Assembly: GCF_030696805.1 (NCBI RefSeq)
Contig: NZ_JAUYRO010000041.1
Location: 1 to 64,000 of the forward strand
DNA: 64,000 bases
Direction: 5' to 3'
Source of the DNA: Methyloversatilis sp.
GTDB lineage: Bacteria > Pseudomonadota > Gammaproteobacteria > Burkholderiales > Rhodocyclaceae
Under the pieces are notes generated by a model that made no database searches, had not been told where the DNA came from, and was given only the letters and a program-made list of their open reading frames with translations. Below are positions 27,892 to 36,525 of this stretch, one piece after another (the stretch's first letter is position 1; each line of letters starts with the position of its first letter). The position numbers and the translations under genes were made by a program.

Positions 27892-27918
27892 GGGTGCGGC
27901 ACTTCGTGTGTCGCACCC
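27892..27918 (+). promoter_or_regulatory. Intercistronic stem-loop between mxaF and mxaJ
   Basis: An 11-bp stem (GGGTGCGGCAC / GTGTCGCACCC, one G.U pair) caps a TTCGT loop and starts 8 bp after the mxaF stop. No T-tract follows, so it is more likely a 3' stabiliser or processing site for mxaF mRNA than a full terminator. Confidence 0.75.
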
Positions 27919-27937
27919 TTAATGCAGGGATTCCATT

Positions 27938-28777
27938 ATGAAACAGATACTTGTTGCAGCGCTTCTGTGTGCACTCGGCACCGGCGTACATGGCGCCGGC
28001 ACGCTGAGGGTGTGCGCAGCCGACAATGAAATGCCCTATGCCAACGAACGCGGGGAGGGCTTCGAGGACCGCATCGCCGAAAAGCTGGCGGCCGCCATGG
28101 ACATGAAGGTGGAGCGGGTCGGCTTCAGCGACCCGCGCTATGTGGTGCGCGACCTGCTCGACAAGGGCAAGTGCGACGTCATGCTCGGTGTGGATGCGGG
28201 CGATCCCCGCGTCGCAACGACCCGTGCCTACTACCGTTCGAGCTATGTGTTCGTCACCCGTGCCGACTTCGGCCAGGACGTGACCGGCTGGGACAGCCCG
28301 GTGTTGAAGACCGCACACATCGGCGTCATACCCGGTACACCGGCTGAAGTGATGCTGGTGCAGCTGGGGCGCTATGCCGACAGCTTCCGCTACATGATGT
28401 CGCTCGGCGGCAACAAGGCGCCGCGCAACCGCTACGTGCGTTACGACAGCGAAAAGCTGATCCGCGACCTCGCGGCCGGCGAAATCGACGTCGCCGTGGC
28501 GTGGGCGCCGTCGGTCGCTCGCTACATCAAGAGCTCGCCAATCGCGCTCAGTACGACGCCCGTACCGCCGCAGGCAAGCAAGTCCAACGGCGAGCCGGTG
28601 CACTTCCACTTCGACACATCGATCGCCGTCCGCAAGGACGATCGCGATCTGCTTGCACGCATTGAAGCGGCGCTCGCAAGAACCCGTGACGACATCGAGG
28701 GCGTACTGCGCGCCGAAGGCATTCAGATTCTGCCGCCCACCCCGGTGGCGGAAGGGAACAAGGACAGCAAGGGATGA
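27938..28777 (+). CDS. mxaJ: Methanol oxidation periplasmic protein MxaJ
   Basis: This 279-residue protein has a signal peptide (cleavage near GVHGAG, residue 20) and a type 2 periplasmic-binding fold beginning TLRVCAADNEMPYANERGEG. It is required with methanol dehydrogenase in methylotrophs and is thought to help assemble or mature it; no small ligand is established. It sits between mxaF and mxaG as in the classical order, and its stop overlaps the mxaG start by 4 bp. Confidence 0.93.
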   Translation: MKQILVAALLCALGTGVHGAGTLRVCAADNEMPYANERGEGFEDRIAEKLAAAMDMKVERVGFSDPRYVVRDLLDKGKCDVMLGVDAGDPRVATTRAYYRSSYVFVTRADFGQDVTGWDSPVLKTAHIGVIPGTPAEVMLVQLGRYADSFRYMMSLGGNKAPRNRYVRYDSEKLIRDLAAGEIDVAVAWAPSVARYIKSSPIALSTTPVPPQASKSNGEPVHFHFDTSIAVRKDDRDLLARIEAALARTRDDIEGVLRAEGIQILPPTPVAEGNKDSKG

Positions 28778-29253
28778 ACTTCCAGATCAACAAGTTGGCG
28801 GCTGCCGCTCTGATGGGTGGTTTGCTCGCCTCGGCGGTCGTTGCCGCTAACCCACCGCGCTTCTACAACATGATCGACGGCAGCGCGCTCGATTTCGCGG
28901 GCAAGCCGGAGAGCGAGGCGGTCAAGACGTTCAAGGCCACCGGCATCAATCCCTACAACACGGACCCGGCCAGGATCACCGAGGGTGAGTCCTTGTACTC
29001 GACCGCCTGCTCCGGCTGTCACGGTCACCATGCCGAGGGCAAGCTCGGCCCGGGGCTGGCCGACGACTACTGGACCTATCCGGCCAATGCCACCGACGCC
29101 GGGCTGTTCTCCAGCTTGTTCGGTGGGCTGCAGGGAATGATGGGTCCGCAGAGCGGCCACCTTTCGCAGGACGAAATGCTGGTGATCATGAGCTGGATCC
29201 GCTCGGTCTACAAGGGTGATCCGGCCAAGGCACTGTGGAAGCAGGCCAATTGA
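28774..29253 (+). CDS. mxaG: Cytochrome cL, electron acceptor of methanol dehydrogenase
   Basis: This 159-residue protein has a signal peptide (cleavage near VVAAN, residue 25) and the haem motif CSGCH (Cys79, Cys82, His83). The segments FYNMIDGSALDF and TFKATGINPYNTDPARI match the cytochrome cL family rather than ordinary class I cytochromes. It takes electrons from reduced PQQ in MxaF and passes them to a cytochrome cH type carrier. The start overlaps mxaJ. Confidence 0.94.
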   Translation: MNFQINKLAAAALMGGLLASAVVAANPPRFYNMIDGSALDFAGKPESEAVKTFKATGINPYNTDPARITEGESLYSTACSGCHGHHAEGKLGPGLADDYWTYPANATDAGLFSSLFGGLQGMMGPQSGHLSQDEMLVIMSWIRSVYKGDPAKALWKQAN

Positions 29254-29270
29254 ACAAGCGAAGTTTTTCA

Positions 29271-29287
29271 GCCCGCTGTCTGCGGGC
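29271..29287 (+). promoter_or_regulatory. Small hairpin in the mxaG-mxaI spacer
   Basis: GCCCGC and GCGGGC pair over a TGTCT loop, 18 bp past the mxaG stop and before the strong mxaI ribosome binding site. A weak attenuator or stabiliser is possible. Confidence 0.45.
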
Positions 29288-29329
29288 CGTCTCGTGCAGC
29301 ACCCTCATCACAACCAAGGAGGAATGACA

Positions 29330-29611
29330 ATGAACATCCGCATTGCAGCCCGCTTCGCCGCTACTTCGGCGCTCCTGCTGCTGGCCGGTGCCGCCCAGGC
29401 CTACGACGGCACGAAGTGCAAGGCACCGGGCGACTGCTGGGAGCCCAAGCCGGGCTATCCGGCCAAGGTAGCCGGCTCGAAGTACGACCCCAAGCACGAC
29501 GCCAAGGAAATTTCGAAGCAAGGTGATTCGATCAAGCAGATGGAAGCGCGCAATGCCAAGCGCGTCGAGCAGCTCAACTCCTCAGGCAGCTTCAAGTACG
29601 ACGTGAATTGA
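29330..29611 (+). CDS. mxaI: Methanol dehydrogenase small subunit
   Basis: This 93-residue precursor has a signal peptide ending AAQA (residue 24). The mature protein starts YDGTKCKAPGDCWEPKPGYP, the family signature with its conserved cysteine pair. It wraps along MxaF in the alpha2beta2 enzyme and has many lysines. Two ATGs are 6 bp apart. AAGGAGG at 29316-29322 lies 1 nt from the first and 7 nt from the second, so 29330 is chosen. Confidence 0.96.
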   Translation: MNIRIAARFAATSALLLLAGAAQAYDGTKCKAPGDCWEPKPGYPAKVAGSKYDPKHDAKEISKQGDSIKQMEARNAKRVEQLNSSGSFKYDVN

Positions 29612-29623
29612 TCGTCGTGTTCA

Positions 29624-29663
29624 CCCGACCAGGCGCGATTCCCTCTCGCCCGGTCGGGCCTTT
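29624..29663 (+). terminator. Terminator-like hairpin inside the mxa operon (mxaI-mxaR)
   Basis: The outer stem CCCGACC / GGTCGGG (29624-29630, 29652-29658) and inner stem GGCG / CGCC are followed by CCTTTT. It starts 12 bp after the mxaI stop. The U-tract is short, so partial termination is plausible. It divides the abundant structural genes from the maturation genes. Confidence 0.65.
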
Positions 29664-29713
29664 TGAAGGTATGCGCCCGGTGGCGCACCGACCACCCCGA
29701 TCTGGATTTCCGG

Positions 29714-30736
29714 ATGCACCCCGAACCTGTTGATCTGTCAGCATGGCGCACACGCGCCCTCGATTTCGAACGCCAGCTCAATGACGTGCTCGTCGGCATG
29801 CCGCGCACCGTGCGACTGATGACCGTCGCCGTCTTTGCCCGCGGGCACGTGCTGCTTGAAGGCGACGTGGGCGTCGGAAAGACGACCTTGCTGAAGGCGG
29901 TCGCGCGCGGCATCGGCGGCGCCTATCAGCGTATCGAAGGCACGGTGGACCTGATGCCGGGCGACCTCGTCTACCACACCTACGTGGGCGACGACGGGCG
30001 ACCACGTGTCGAACCCGGCCCGCTGATCGCGCAGGGCAGCGAACTGTCCGTATTCTTCTTCAACGAAATCAACCGCGCCCGGCCGCAGGTTCATGCGCTG
30101 CTGCTGCGCCTGATGGCGGAGCGTACGGTGAGCGCGTTCAACCGCGAATACCGGCTGCCTTGGATGCAGGTGTTTGCCGACCGCAATCGTGTCGAACGGG
30201 AAGAAACCTTCGAACTGCCGTCGGCCGCACGTGACCGCTTCCTGATGGAGATCAGCGTCGAAACGCCTGACGCACGTGACCAGCTGCGCGGCCTGATGTT
30301 CGATACCCGATTCCACGATGCCGACGCGCTGATCGAGAAAGTCACCCCGGCCACGCTCGACCACACCCGACTGAACGATGTCGCGACCGCCATCCAGGAC
30401 ACCGTGCAGTCGAGCGAGGTGCTCGACAATTACGGTGTCGACCTCTGGCTCGCCACGCGCCGCCCCGCGCAGTACGGCGTGCGGCTGTCCGATGTCGACA
30501 TCGAAGAATTCATCCAGTCCGGAGCCAGTCCACGCGGTGTGGCCATGCTGGTGCGCGCCGCCCGCGTTCACGCCTGGCTGGAAGGTCGCGACCGGCTGGT
30601 GCCGGAAGACCTGCACGACGTGTTCTTCGAAGCCATTGCGCACCGGCTCTGCCTGAGCCCCGTTTACGAAAACCAGCGCCCGCTCTACGCACGGCCCTTC
30701 GTCGCCGAAGTGCTGCGCCAGATTGCATCGCCATGA
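29714..30736 (+). CDS. mxaR: MoxR-type AAA ATPase of methanol dehydrogenase maturation
   Basis: This 340-residue protein has Walker A GDVGVGKTT, Walker B VFFFNEINRARPQ and a C-terminal lid region ending in a typical MoxR helix bundle. MoxR ATPases work as chaperones with von Willebrand factor A proteins, three of which (mxaS, mxaC, mxaL) follow. The ATG at 29714 starts MHPEPVDLSAW; a frame open further upstream runs into the terminator-like hairpin and is less likely coding. The stop overlaps the mxaS start as ATGA. Confidence 0.92.
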   Translation: MHPEPVDLSAWRTRALDFERQLNDVLVGMPRTVRLMTVAVFARGHVLLEGDVGVGKTTLLKAVARGIGGAYQRIEGTVDLMPGDLVYHTYVGDDGRPRVEPGPLIAQGSELSVFFFNEINRARPQVHALLLRLMAERTVSAFNREYRLPWMQVFADRNRVEREETFELPSAARDRFLMEISVETPDARDQLRGLMFDTRFHDADALIEKVTPATLDHTRLNDVATAIQDTVQSSEVLDNYGVDLWLATRRPAQYGVRLSDVDIEEFIQSGASPRGVAMLVRAARVHAWLEGRDRLVPEDLHDVFFEAIAHRLCLSPVYENQRPLYARPFVAEVLRQIASP

Positions 30737-31581
30737 GTGTTGTGCAGGCGCTTGCCTACCCTCTGCGCTGGCGCAGCCGCGCCGTCACGCCCGGTGCGCA
30801 TCGCGGCACGCTGTCCGGGCCGGGCCATGACTTCGAACGCAGCGTGCCGCTGGCCGGTAACCGCGACGCCCGCAGACTGGACCTGCGCGCTTCGCTGCGC
30901 GATCCGTCGGAACGCGTCTGGGTACGCCTGTTCCGACAGCAGGCGACCGTACCGGTGGTGCTGCTCGCCGACGTTTCGCGTTCGATGGACTACCGCGGCG
31001 TCACGCACCGGCACGCGCTGATGGTGTCGCTGGCGGAAGGGCTTGCGGACGCAGCGTGGCGCATCGGCGATCCGTTCTCGCTGATCGCCTGCGACGAAGC
31101 ACCGCGCCGCGAACTGGCATTGCCGCCGTGTCGCAGTTCGGCCGGCGCGCGAGCCGCCATTGCGCGTCTGCGCGCCTTCGAACCGCAGGGCCGCAGCAAC
31201 GACGGCCTGCTGAAAGCCGCTGCGCTGCTGCCGCATCGACGCTCGCTGGTGTTCCTGCTGACCGATGCGCACATGCCGCTCGATCGACTGGACAAGGTAC
31301 TCGGCAGCCTGTGCCGACACGACGTTGTACCGGCGCTGCTCGGCGACAGCCGCGAGCGCCATGCCAGCGCGCGCTGGGGCATCGCCCGGCTGCAGGACAT
31401 GGAAAGTGGTGCCGAGCGCCTGCTGCTGCTGCGGCCCGCACTGGCGCGCGCCTTCGACGACGCCGACGACGCACGCCGACACGCGCTGCGGCGCACCTGC
31501 ATGAAGCATGGCCGCCCGCCCCTGTTCATCGACGATCGCATCGACGCCACGCTGTTCAACCGATACTTCTTCCAGACATGA
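30733..31581 (+). CDS. mxaS: MxaS, DUF58 / VWA-like maturation protein
   Basis: This 282-residue protein has the DUF58 core (GNRDARRLDLRASLRDPSE) and a metal-site-like motif DVSRSMDYRG typical of VWA domains paired with MoxR ATPases. No signal peptide is seen, so it is probably cytoplasmic and binds MxaR. It is required for active methanol dehydrogenase in other methylotrophs. It overlaps mxaR and mxaA by 4 bp each, indicating tight translational coupling. Confidence 0.9.
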   Translation: MSVVQALAYPLRWRSRAVTPGAHRGTLSGPGHDFERSVPLAGNRDARRLDLRASLRDPSERVWVRLFRQQATVPVVLLADVSRSMDYRGVTHRHALMVSLAEGLADAAWRIGDPFSLIACDEAPRRELALPPCRSSAGARAAIARLRAFEPQGRSNDGLLKAAALLPHRRSLVFLLTDAHMPLDRLDKVLGSLCRHDVVPALLGDSRERHASARWGIARLQDMESGAERLLLLRPALARAFDDADDARRHALRRTCMKHGRPPLFIDDRIDATLFNRYFFQT

Positions 31582-32612
31582 ACGACGCTCACCGGTTTGC
31601 GCCGCTGGCACGTGGGCTGTCACGTGGATTCGCACGTCGACTGGCTCACGCACTGTTCGCCCTGCTTGCCGCCTGCATCTTTCCGTCGCCTGGCATCGCC
31701 GCACAAGGCGACGGCGTACGCCTGCATGACATCGCGTGGCCGCGCAGCTTCGGCTACCGCATCGGCGACACGCTGCCGATCCAGATCACCCTGGAGATCG
31801 ACGACGGCTGGATACCGGACCGGGACGGTCTGCCCGAAGTGGGTCAGGGCGATCGTCAGTTCGAGTTGCGCCGCCTCGACGTCGCCGACGCCAGCCATCG
31901 CTGCGCGCAATGTCGCACCTACACGCTCGAATGGCAGCTGATGAAAAGCGTACGCGCACCGCAGACGCTGCAACTGGCGCCGACCACCTTGCGCTTTCGC
32001 AAGGACAACCAGGTACAGGCCATCGCGGTGCCCGCGTTCGCGATCAACGCAGCCCCCCTGCTGAACTGGCAGGCCAGGACGGACTGGATCAACAGCGTGC
32101 ATCCGGGCTATCGCGCGCAGGATTTCGACGTCAGCGCGCCGCTGCTCCGCACCGCCGGGTGGACGCTGACCGCCGTTACCCTGCTGCTTGCCGGCCTGTG
32201 GGCCGGCGGGCGTCTGGGCGGTCAGGGCGCGCGACCGTTCGCCCGTGCCTGGCGCGAAGTACGCGCACTGCGGCTCGCACACGGCAGACAGGGCGACGGC
32301 GATGCCCTCGCCCTCGCCTTCCGTGCGCTGCATCGGGGCTGCAACGAAACGGTCGGCCGCACCGTGTTCGCGGTCGGACTGCCGGACTTCCTGCGCGATG
32401 CACCCGAGTTCGACGACCTCGCGGACGATCTTGCGGCCGCATTCGCCGCGTCGCGCAGCGTGTTCTACGGGCTGCCCCCCAGTGCGCGTTTCGCGCGTTT
32501 CGACGACCTGTACACCTTGCTGGGCGCCCTGCGGGATCGCGAACGCCTTCATGCACGGCACACGCCAACCGCCGCGAACGCCCCCGCTCCGACGACGGCG
32601 GCCGGCCACTGA
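31578..32612 (+). CDS. mxaA: MxaA, methanol dehydrogenase calcium-insertion protein
   Basis: This 344-residue protein has an N-terminal hydrophobic segment (about residues 15-38, ending PGIAAQ), a periplasmic beta-rich domain with a Cys pair (RCAQC), and a second TM segment near residues 196-213. A cytoplasmic C-terminal tail follows. Mutants in mxaA, mxaK and mxaL elsewhere make methanol dehydrogenase lacking calcium. The ATG overlaps the mxaS stop as ATGA; an open frame extends far upstream inside mxaS but is only a shadow. Confidence 0.88.
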   Translation: MNDAHRFAPLARGLSRGFARRLAHALFALLAACIFPSPGIAAQGDGVRLHDIAWPRSFGYRIGDTLPIQITLEIDDGWIPDRDGLPEVGQGDRQFELRRLDVADASHRCAQCRTYTLEWQLMKSVRAPQTLQLAPTTLRFRKDNQVQAIAVPAFAINAAPLLNWQARTDWINSVHPGYRAQDFDVSAPLLRTAGWTLTAVTLLLAGLWAGGRLGGQGARPFARAWREVRALRLAHGRQGDGDALALAFRALHRGCNETVGRTVFAVGLPDFLRDAPEFDDLADDLAAAFAASRSVFYGLPPSARFARFDDLYTLLGALRDRERLHARHTPTAANAPAPTTAAGH

Positions 32613-32623
32613 GGTACGCGCAC

Positions 32624-33604
32624 ATGTGGTCGATCGATCATCCTGAAGCGCTGTGGGCGCTGGCGCTCGCCGTATTGCCGCTGTTCTGGCATGGCCAGCG
32701 CACGCTGGCGCACGGCTGGCTGCCCGGTGTACCACCCGACCCGGCATCGCGCGCCCTCGCGCTGATGCTGCGCGTGACCGGCGCGCTGACGGTTGCCGCA
32801 GCCGTCTGTGCATTGGCTGGCGTGCACCGTCAGGGCAGCGCGATCGAACGCGTGGGCACCGGAGCGCACATCGTCATCACGCTCGACCGCAGCGCGAGCA
32901 TGAGCGACGGCTTTGCCGGCCGCAGCGCGCAGCAGGGCGACGAGCCCAAGGGCCGGGCCGCTGCCCGCCTGCTGGAAGACTTCGTCGCCGAACGGCCGCG
33001 CGACCTGTTCGGCATGGTGTCGTTCAGCACGGCCCCGGTGCACGGGCTCACGCTGACCGGCGACCAGGACGCGGTGCGCGCCGCTGTGCGCGCGTCCGCC
33101 GCACCGGGGGTCGGCCTGACCAATATCGCTGCCGGGCTGACCATGGCGCTGGAGCAGTTCCGCGACAAACCCCTCACCGGTTCGCGCGTCGTGCTGCTGG
33201 TGTCCGATGGCGCAGCACAGATCGATGCGCGCGCGCAGAACCAGATCCGCCGCCTGTTCGCGGAGAATCGCAGCGCGCTGTACTGGATATTCCTGCGCAC
33301 CGCCGGTGGCCGCGGCCCGTCCGACCCGCCTGATCCGGAGAAGGGTTTCGATCCGGCGCCGGAATACTTCCTGAACGAGTATTTCCGCGACCTCGGCGTG
33401 TCCTACCGGTTGTACGAAGCCGACACGCCCGACGCGCTGGCGCGCGCCATCGCCGACGTGAGCCGACTGCAGAACCAGCCGTTGCGCTACTTCGAAACAC
33501 CACCGCGCGACGAGCTCGCCGGCTTCTGCCTGGCCATTGCGCTGGCCGGCAGCCTGCTGCTGCTGCTGGCGCGCTCACTTGAGGTGTCTGCATGGTCCCG
33601 TTGA
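32624..33604 (+). CDS. mxaC: MxaC, membrane VWA-domain protein
   Basis: This 326-residue protein has a TM segment at about residues 8-24 and another near 48-66, then a VWA domain with metal-site motif DRSASMS and later TNIAAG and SDGAAQI. The C-terminus ends in a third TM segment (CLAIALAGSLLLLLA). It is probably anchored in the inner membrane, with the VWA domain serving the MxaR ATPase. It lies 11 bp after mxaA and overlaps mxaK by 13 bp. Confidence 0.9.
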   Translation: MWSIDHPEALWALALAVLPLFWHGQRTLAHGWLPGVPPDPASRALALMLRVTGALTVAAAVCALAGVHRQGSAIERVGTGAHIVITLDRSASMSDGFAGRSAQQGDEPKGRAAARLLEDFVAERPRDLFGMVSFSTAPVHGLTLTGDQDAVRAAVRASAAPGVGLTNIAAGLTMALEQFRDKPLTGSRVVLLVSDGAAQIDARAQNQIRRLFAENRSALYWIFLRTAGGRGPSDPPDPEKGFDPAPEYFLNEYFRDLGVSYRLYEADTPDALARAIADVSRLQNQPLRYFETPPRDELAGFCLAIALAGSLLLLLARSLEVSAWSR

Positions 33605-34170
33605 ATCGTCTGGCAAGGCGCCAGTTGGCGCCTGTGCTGTACCTGCTTGCGCTTGGTGCACTGGCGCTTGCCGCCCATGCCGTGTGGCAAGCCTGGTGCG
33701 CGCACGATGCCAACCGCCAGATGCGCGACGGGGTGGCCGATTCCGGTGCGCCGCCGATGGTGCTGTTCGCGCGTGGCAAAGCACTTGATCGCGCGAACGA
33801 CCACGACGCCGCACTGGCCGCCTACAGCGAGGCGGAAACGCGCGGTGACAATGCACTGGGCCATGCCGCCCGCCTGAATGCATCCAACCTGTATCTGCGC
33901 CGCGCAATCGAGGTCGCCACCCGCGAAGGATCGGCAGCGCGCGCCATCACCCTGATCGAACTGGCCAAGACCGGCTACCGGCGTGTGCTGCGCGCTCGGC
34001 CCGACGAGTGGGGAGCGCGTTACAACCTCGAACTGGCGCAGGTTCTGGTACCCGATTACGAAGTGCGCAACTGGCGACGCGAGGGCAAGGAAACCCGCGT
34101 CGATGACGACGCGCTGCCGGACAAGTCCGCCTGGACCGAAATGGTCGGCGCACCACGGGGCATGCACTGA
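33592..34170 (+). CDS. mxaK: MxaK, methanol dehydrogenase maturation protein
   Basis: This 192-residue protein has one N-terminal TM segment (YLLALGALALAAHAVW) and a TPR-like helical region (LFARGKALDRANDHDAALAA) facing the periplasm. In other methylotrophs it acts with MxaA and MxaL in calcium insertion. The start lies inside the end of mxaC, and the stop overlaps the mxaL start (TGATG). It is called mainly by position plus this fold. Confidence 0.85.
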   Translation: MVPLNRLARRQLAPVLYLLALGALALAAHAVWQAWCAHDANRQMRDGVADSGAPPMVLFARGKALDRANDHDAALAAYSEAETRGDNALGHAARLNASNLYLRRAIEVATREGSAARAITLIELAKTGYRRVLRARPDEWGARYNLELAQVLVPDYEVRNWRREGKETRVDDDALPDKSAWTEMVGAPRGMH

Positions 34171-35192
34171 TGGCGGCCTCACCGCCGCTCGCACTCCGCC
34201 TCGCCGGCATGCGCACTGCCCGATTCCGGCTGCTGTGCGCAGCCGCGCTGTGCTTTGCCGTCGGTATCGCCGACCCGGGCCTGCACATCGAACGCACGGT
34301 GGGCACCTACCAGATGGTGTTCGACATCACGCAGAGCATGAACACGCAGGACATGGGCAGCGCCGATGCGCGCGTCAGCCGGCTCGAATTCGCCAGAACG
34401 CTCGCCGCGGGCACGCTCGACCGCCTGCCCTGCGGCACCCATGTCGGCGTGTCGGTGTTCGTCGAACGCAAGACACAGCCGCTGCTGATGCCGGTCGAGG
34501 TCTGCGCGCATCGCGCTGCGCTCCAAGACTCCATTTCGCATATCGACTGGCGCATGGCGTGGGCTGCCGACAGCCATCTGTACTACGGCACCTACTCGGC
34601 GCTGAACGACATCCGCACGCTGGCGCCGGGTGCAGCGCTCGTGTTCTTCACCGACGGCCACCAGGCACCAGCGCTGCACACCGGCCGCACGCCGGCGTGG
34701 GACGGCACACCCGGCGACATCCCCGGCGTGCTGATCGGGCTCGGCGGCAGCACCCCCGAACCGGTGCCCAAACTGGGCGAAAAGGGCCGCATCGATGGCT
34801 ACTGGACAGCGGAAGACACCGCGGGTTTTGCAAGCGCCGGGGCGCCTACGCTGTCGGTGGCCGATATGGAGCGCATGGGCGGCGATCTGCGCAACGCGCC
34901 GCAGCGCGCCGCCGGATCGGACGCCGACCACCTGTCGCGCCGCCGCGACGATGTGCTCGACGACCTGGCCAGGCTGACCGGCCTCGGCACCGCCACCGCC
35001 CGCTCACCGGAACAGATAGCCGCGCTGCTGCGCGCACTGCCCGGCGGCCGACTGACCGCCACCCGATTTTCGCTGCGCGTGCCGCTGACGCTGGCCGGCC
35101 TGTGCGCCCTGCTGACCAGCCTCGCACCGCGTCCGACGCGCCAGTCTGCGCGACAGCGTCCGCGCATTCCATTCCACTTCAGGAGTTCCTGA
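34170..35192 (+). CDS. mxaL: MxaL, VWA-domain maturation protein
   Basis: This 340-residue protein has an N-terminal TM or signal segment (about residues 14-28), then a VWA domain with the variant metal-site motif DITQSMNTQDMG and a later FFTDGHQAP. A second TM segment lies near the C-terminus (VPLTLAGLCALLTSL). It is the third VWA partner for MxaR in this operon. The overlap with mxaK implies coupling; mxaD starts 1 bp after the stop. Confidence 0.87.
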   Translation: MAASPPLALRLAGMRTARFRLLCAAALCFAVGIADPGLHIERTVGTYQMVFDITQSMNTQDMGSADARVSRLEFARTLAAGTLDRLPCGTHVGVSVFVERKTQPLLMPVEVCAHRAALQDSISHIDWRMAWAADSHLYYGTYSALNDIRTLAPGAALVFFTDGHQAPALHTGRTPAWDGTPGDIPGVLIGLGGSTPEPVPKLGEKGRIDGYWTAEDTAGFASAGAPTLSVADMERMGGDLRNAPQRAAGSDADHLSRRRDDVLDDLARLTGLGTATARSPEQIAALLRALPGGRLTATRFSLRVPLTLAGLCALLTSLAPRPTRQSARQRPRIPFHFRSS

Positions 35193-35193
35193 C

Positions 35194-35739
35194 ATGCAGT
35201 TTTCACCTCCCGTCCACATCCTGACGGCCGCAGTGCTTGCGCTCACCGCACTCGCGGCCCACGCGCACGGACCGACACCGCAGAAAATCGACGAATCCGT
35301 CACCATCGCCGCCCCGCCGGCAGCCGTCTGGGCGGTGGTCGGCAACTTCGCCGACCTGGCCGGCTGGAATCCGGCGGTCACGGCCTCGTCGGCCGATCGC
35401 GGCAACGAAGCGGGTTCGACACGCACGCTGACCTTGCCTGCCGGGCAGGTGACCGAACAACTCGACGACTACGACGCAGCGGCGATGAGCATGAGCTATC
35501 GATCCGGCACGCCGGATCCGAAGGTATTGCCGGCCAGTTCCTATTCCGGCCGTCTGACGGTCAAGCCGGACGGCAGCGGCAGCAAGCTCGGCTGGCAGGT
35601 GCGCGGCTATCGCGCCGACACGGGCAACGATCCGGCCGCCGGCATGGACGACGAAAGCGCCGTGAAGGCCTTGCGCGCGCTGATGCGACCGGGGCTGGAC
35701 GCCGTGCGGGCGCGCATCGAATCCGGCGGGCCACGCTGA
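35194..35739 (+). CDS. mxaD: MxaD, periplasmic SRPBCC-fold protein
   Basis: This 181-residue protein has a signal peptide ending AAHAHG (residue 24) and a START/SRPBCC fold: ESVTIAAPPAAVWAVVGNFA, DLAGWNPAV, and a C-terminal helix (AVKALRALMRPGLDAVRARI). MxaD has been reported to help methanol dehydrogenase interact with cytochrome cL. The next gene starts with a GTG immediately after its stop. Confidence 0.88.
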   Translation: MQFSPPVHILTAAVLALTALAAHAHGPTPQKIDESVTIAAPPAAVWAVVGNFADLAGWNPAVTASSADRGNEAGSTRTLTLPAGQVTEQLDDYDAAAMSMSYRSGTPDPKVLPASSYSGRLTVKPDGSGSKLGWQVRGYRADTGNDPAAGMDDESAVKALRALMRPGLDAVRARIESGGPR

Positions 35740-36525
35740 GTGCGCGCAAGCGCCGCGTCGCGGGCGACACGCTGGCTGCTTGCGCTGTCACTGTGCCTCG
35801 GTGCGCTGCCGGCGGTTGCGTCCGACGATGTCTGGCCGCGCGTGCGTGCGGCCTTGTTCGGCGAGCGCACCTTTACACTGGACGAATCCGTGCTGGCGCT
35901 CGACGCCCCCGACCGGGCGGAGGATGCCGCGATGGTGCCGCTTGCGCTGCACGTCGGTCCGGCAGGCACAGCACTGCGCACGCTGTGGCTGATCATCGAC
36001 GGCAACCCGTCGCCTGTGGCAGGCCGCTTCACGCTGCATGACGCCATCGTCGGCAGCATCGAAACGCGGGTGCGCATCGAGCGCTACACCCCGGTGCGGG
36101 CAGTCGGCGAAACCTCCGATGGCCGCCTGTACATGGCCGAACACTTCGTGCGCGCCGCCGGCGGCTGTTCGGTGCCGATCGGTCCGGCCGACGACGGCGA
36201 CGTGCCGCTGGGCAGCATGCGGATGCGCCGCGTCGAGCGGGCAGACGGCCAGTACAAGGTCGAACTGCGCATCCGTCACCCCAACCATTCTGGTCTGGAA
36301 GTCGATCTGGACAGTCGCGGCTACATCGCGGCCGACTACCTACGCGAGGTCAGCGTGCTGCAGGACGGCCGCCCGCTACTCGATGCGGCACTCGACATTT
36401 CGATCAGCCGCAATCCCTATCTGCGCTTTGGCATCGCGTCCAACGCGCGCGACATCGAAGTGCGCGTCACCGACAGCCGCGACCGGCAGTTCGCCGCGCG
36501 CCTGTCACCCGGGCATGCGCCGTGA
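35740..36525 (+). CDS. Quinoprotein-associated SoxYZ-like carrier
   Basis: This 261-residue protein has a signal peptide (cleavage near AVASD, residue 28), a SoxY-like half (VWPRVRAALFGERTFTLDES) and a SoxZ-like half (LRIRHPNHSGLEVDL). Cys143 in AAGGCSVP corresponds to the substrate-carrying GGC cysteine of SoxY. True SoxYZ carries sulfur intermediates; this fused, dehydrogenase-linked version has no known cargo. By position it matches mxaE of the classical order, but I do not assign that name. It starts with GTG. Confidence 0.82.
   Translation: MRASAASRATRWLLALSLCLGALPAVASDDVWPRVRAALFGERTFTLDESVLALDAPDRAEDAAMVPLALHVGPAGTALRTLWLIIDGNPSPVAGRFTLHDAIVGSIETRVRIERYTPVRAVGETSDGRLYMAEHFVRAAGGCSVPIGPADDGDVPLGSMRMRRVERADGQYKVELRIRHPNHSGLEVDLDSRGYIAADYLREVSVLQDGRPLLDAALDISISRNPYLRFGIASNARDIEVRVTDSRDRQFAARLSPGHAP

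Noticed and set aside
29216-29329. N-terminal extension of mxaI from an upstream in-frame ATG at 29216
   Set aside because: It would overlap the end of mxaG; the strong AAGGAGG and signal peptide fix the start at 29330.
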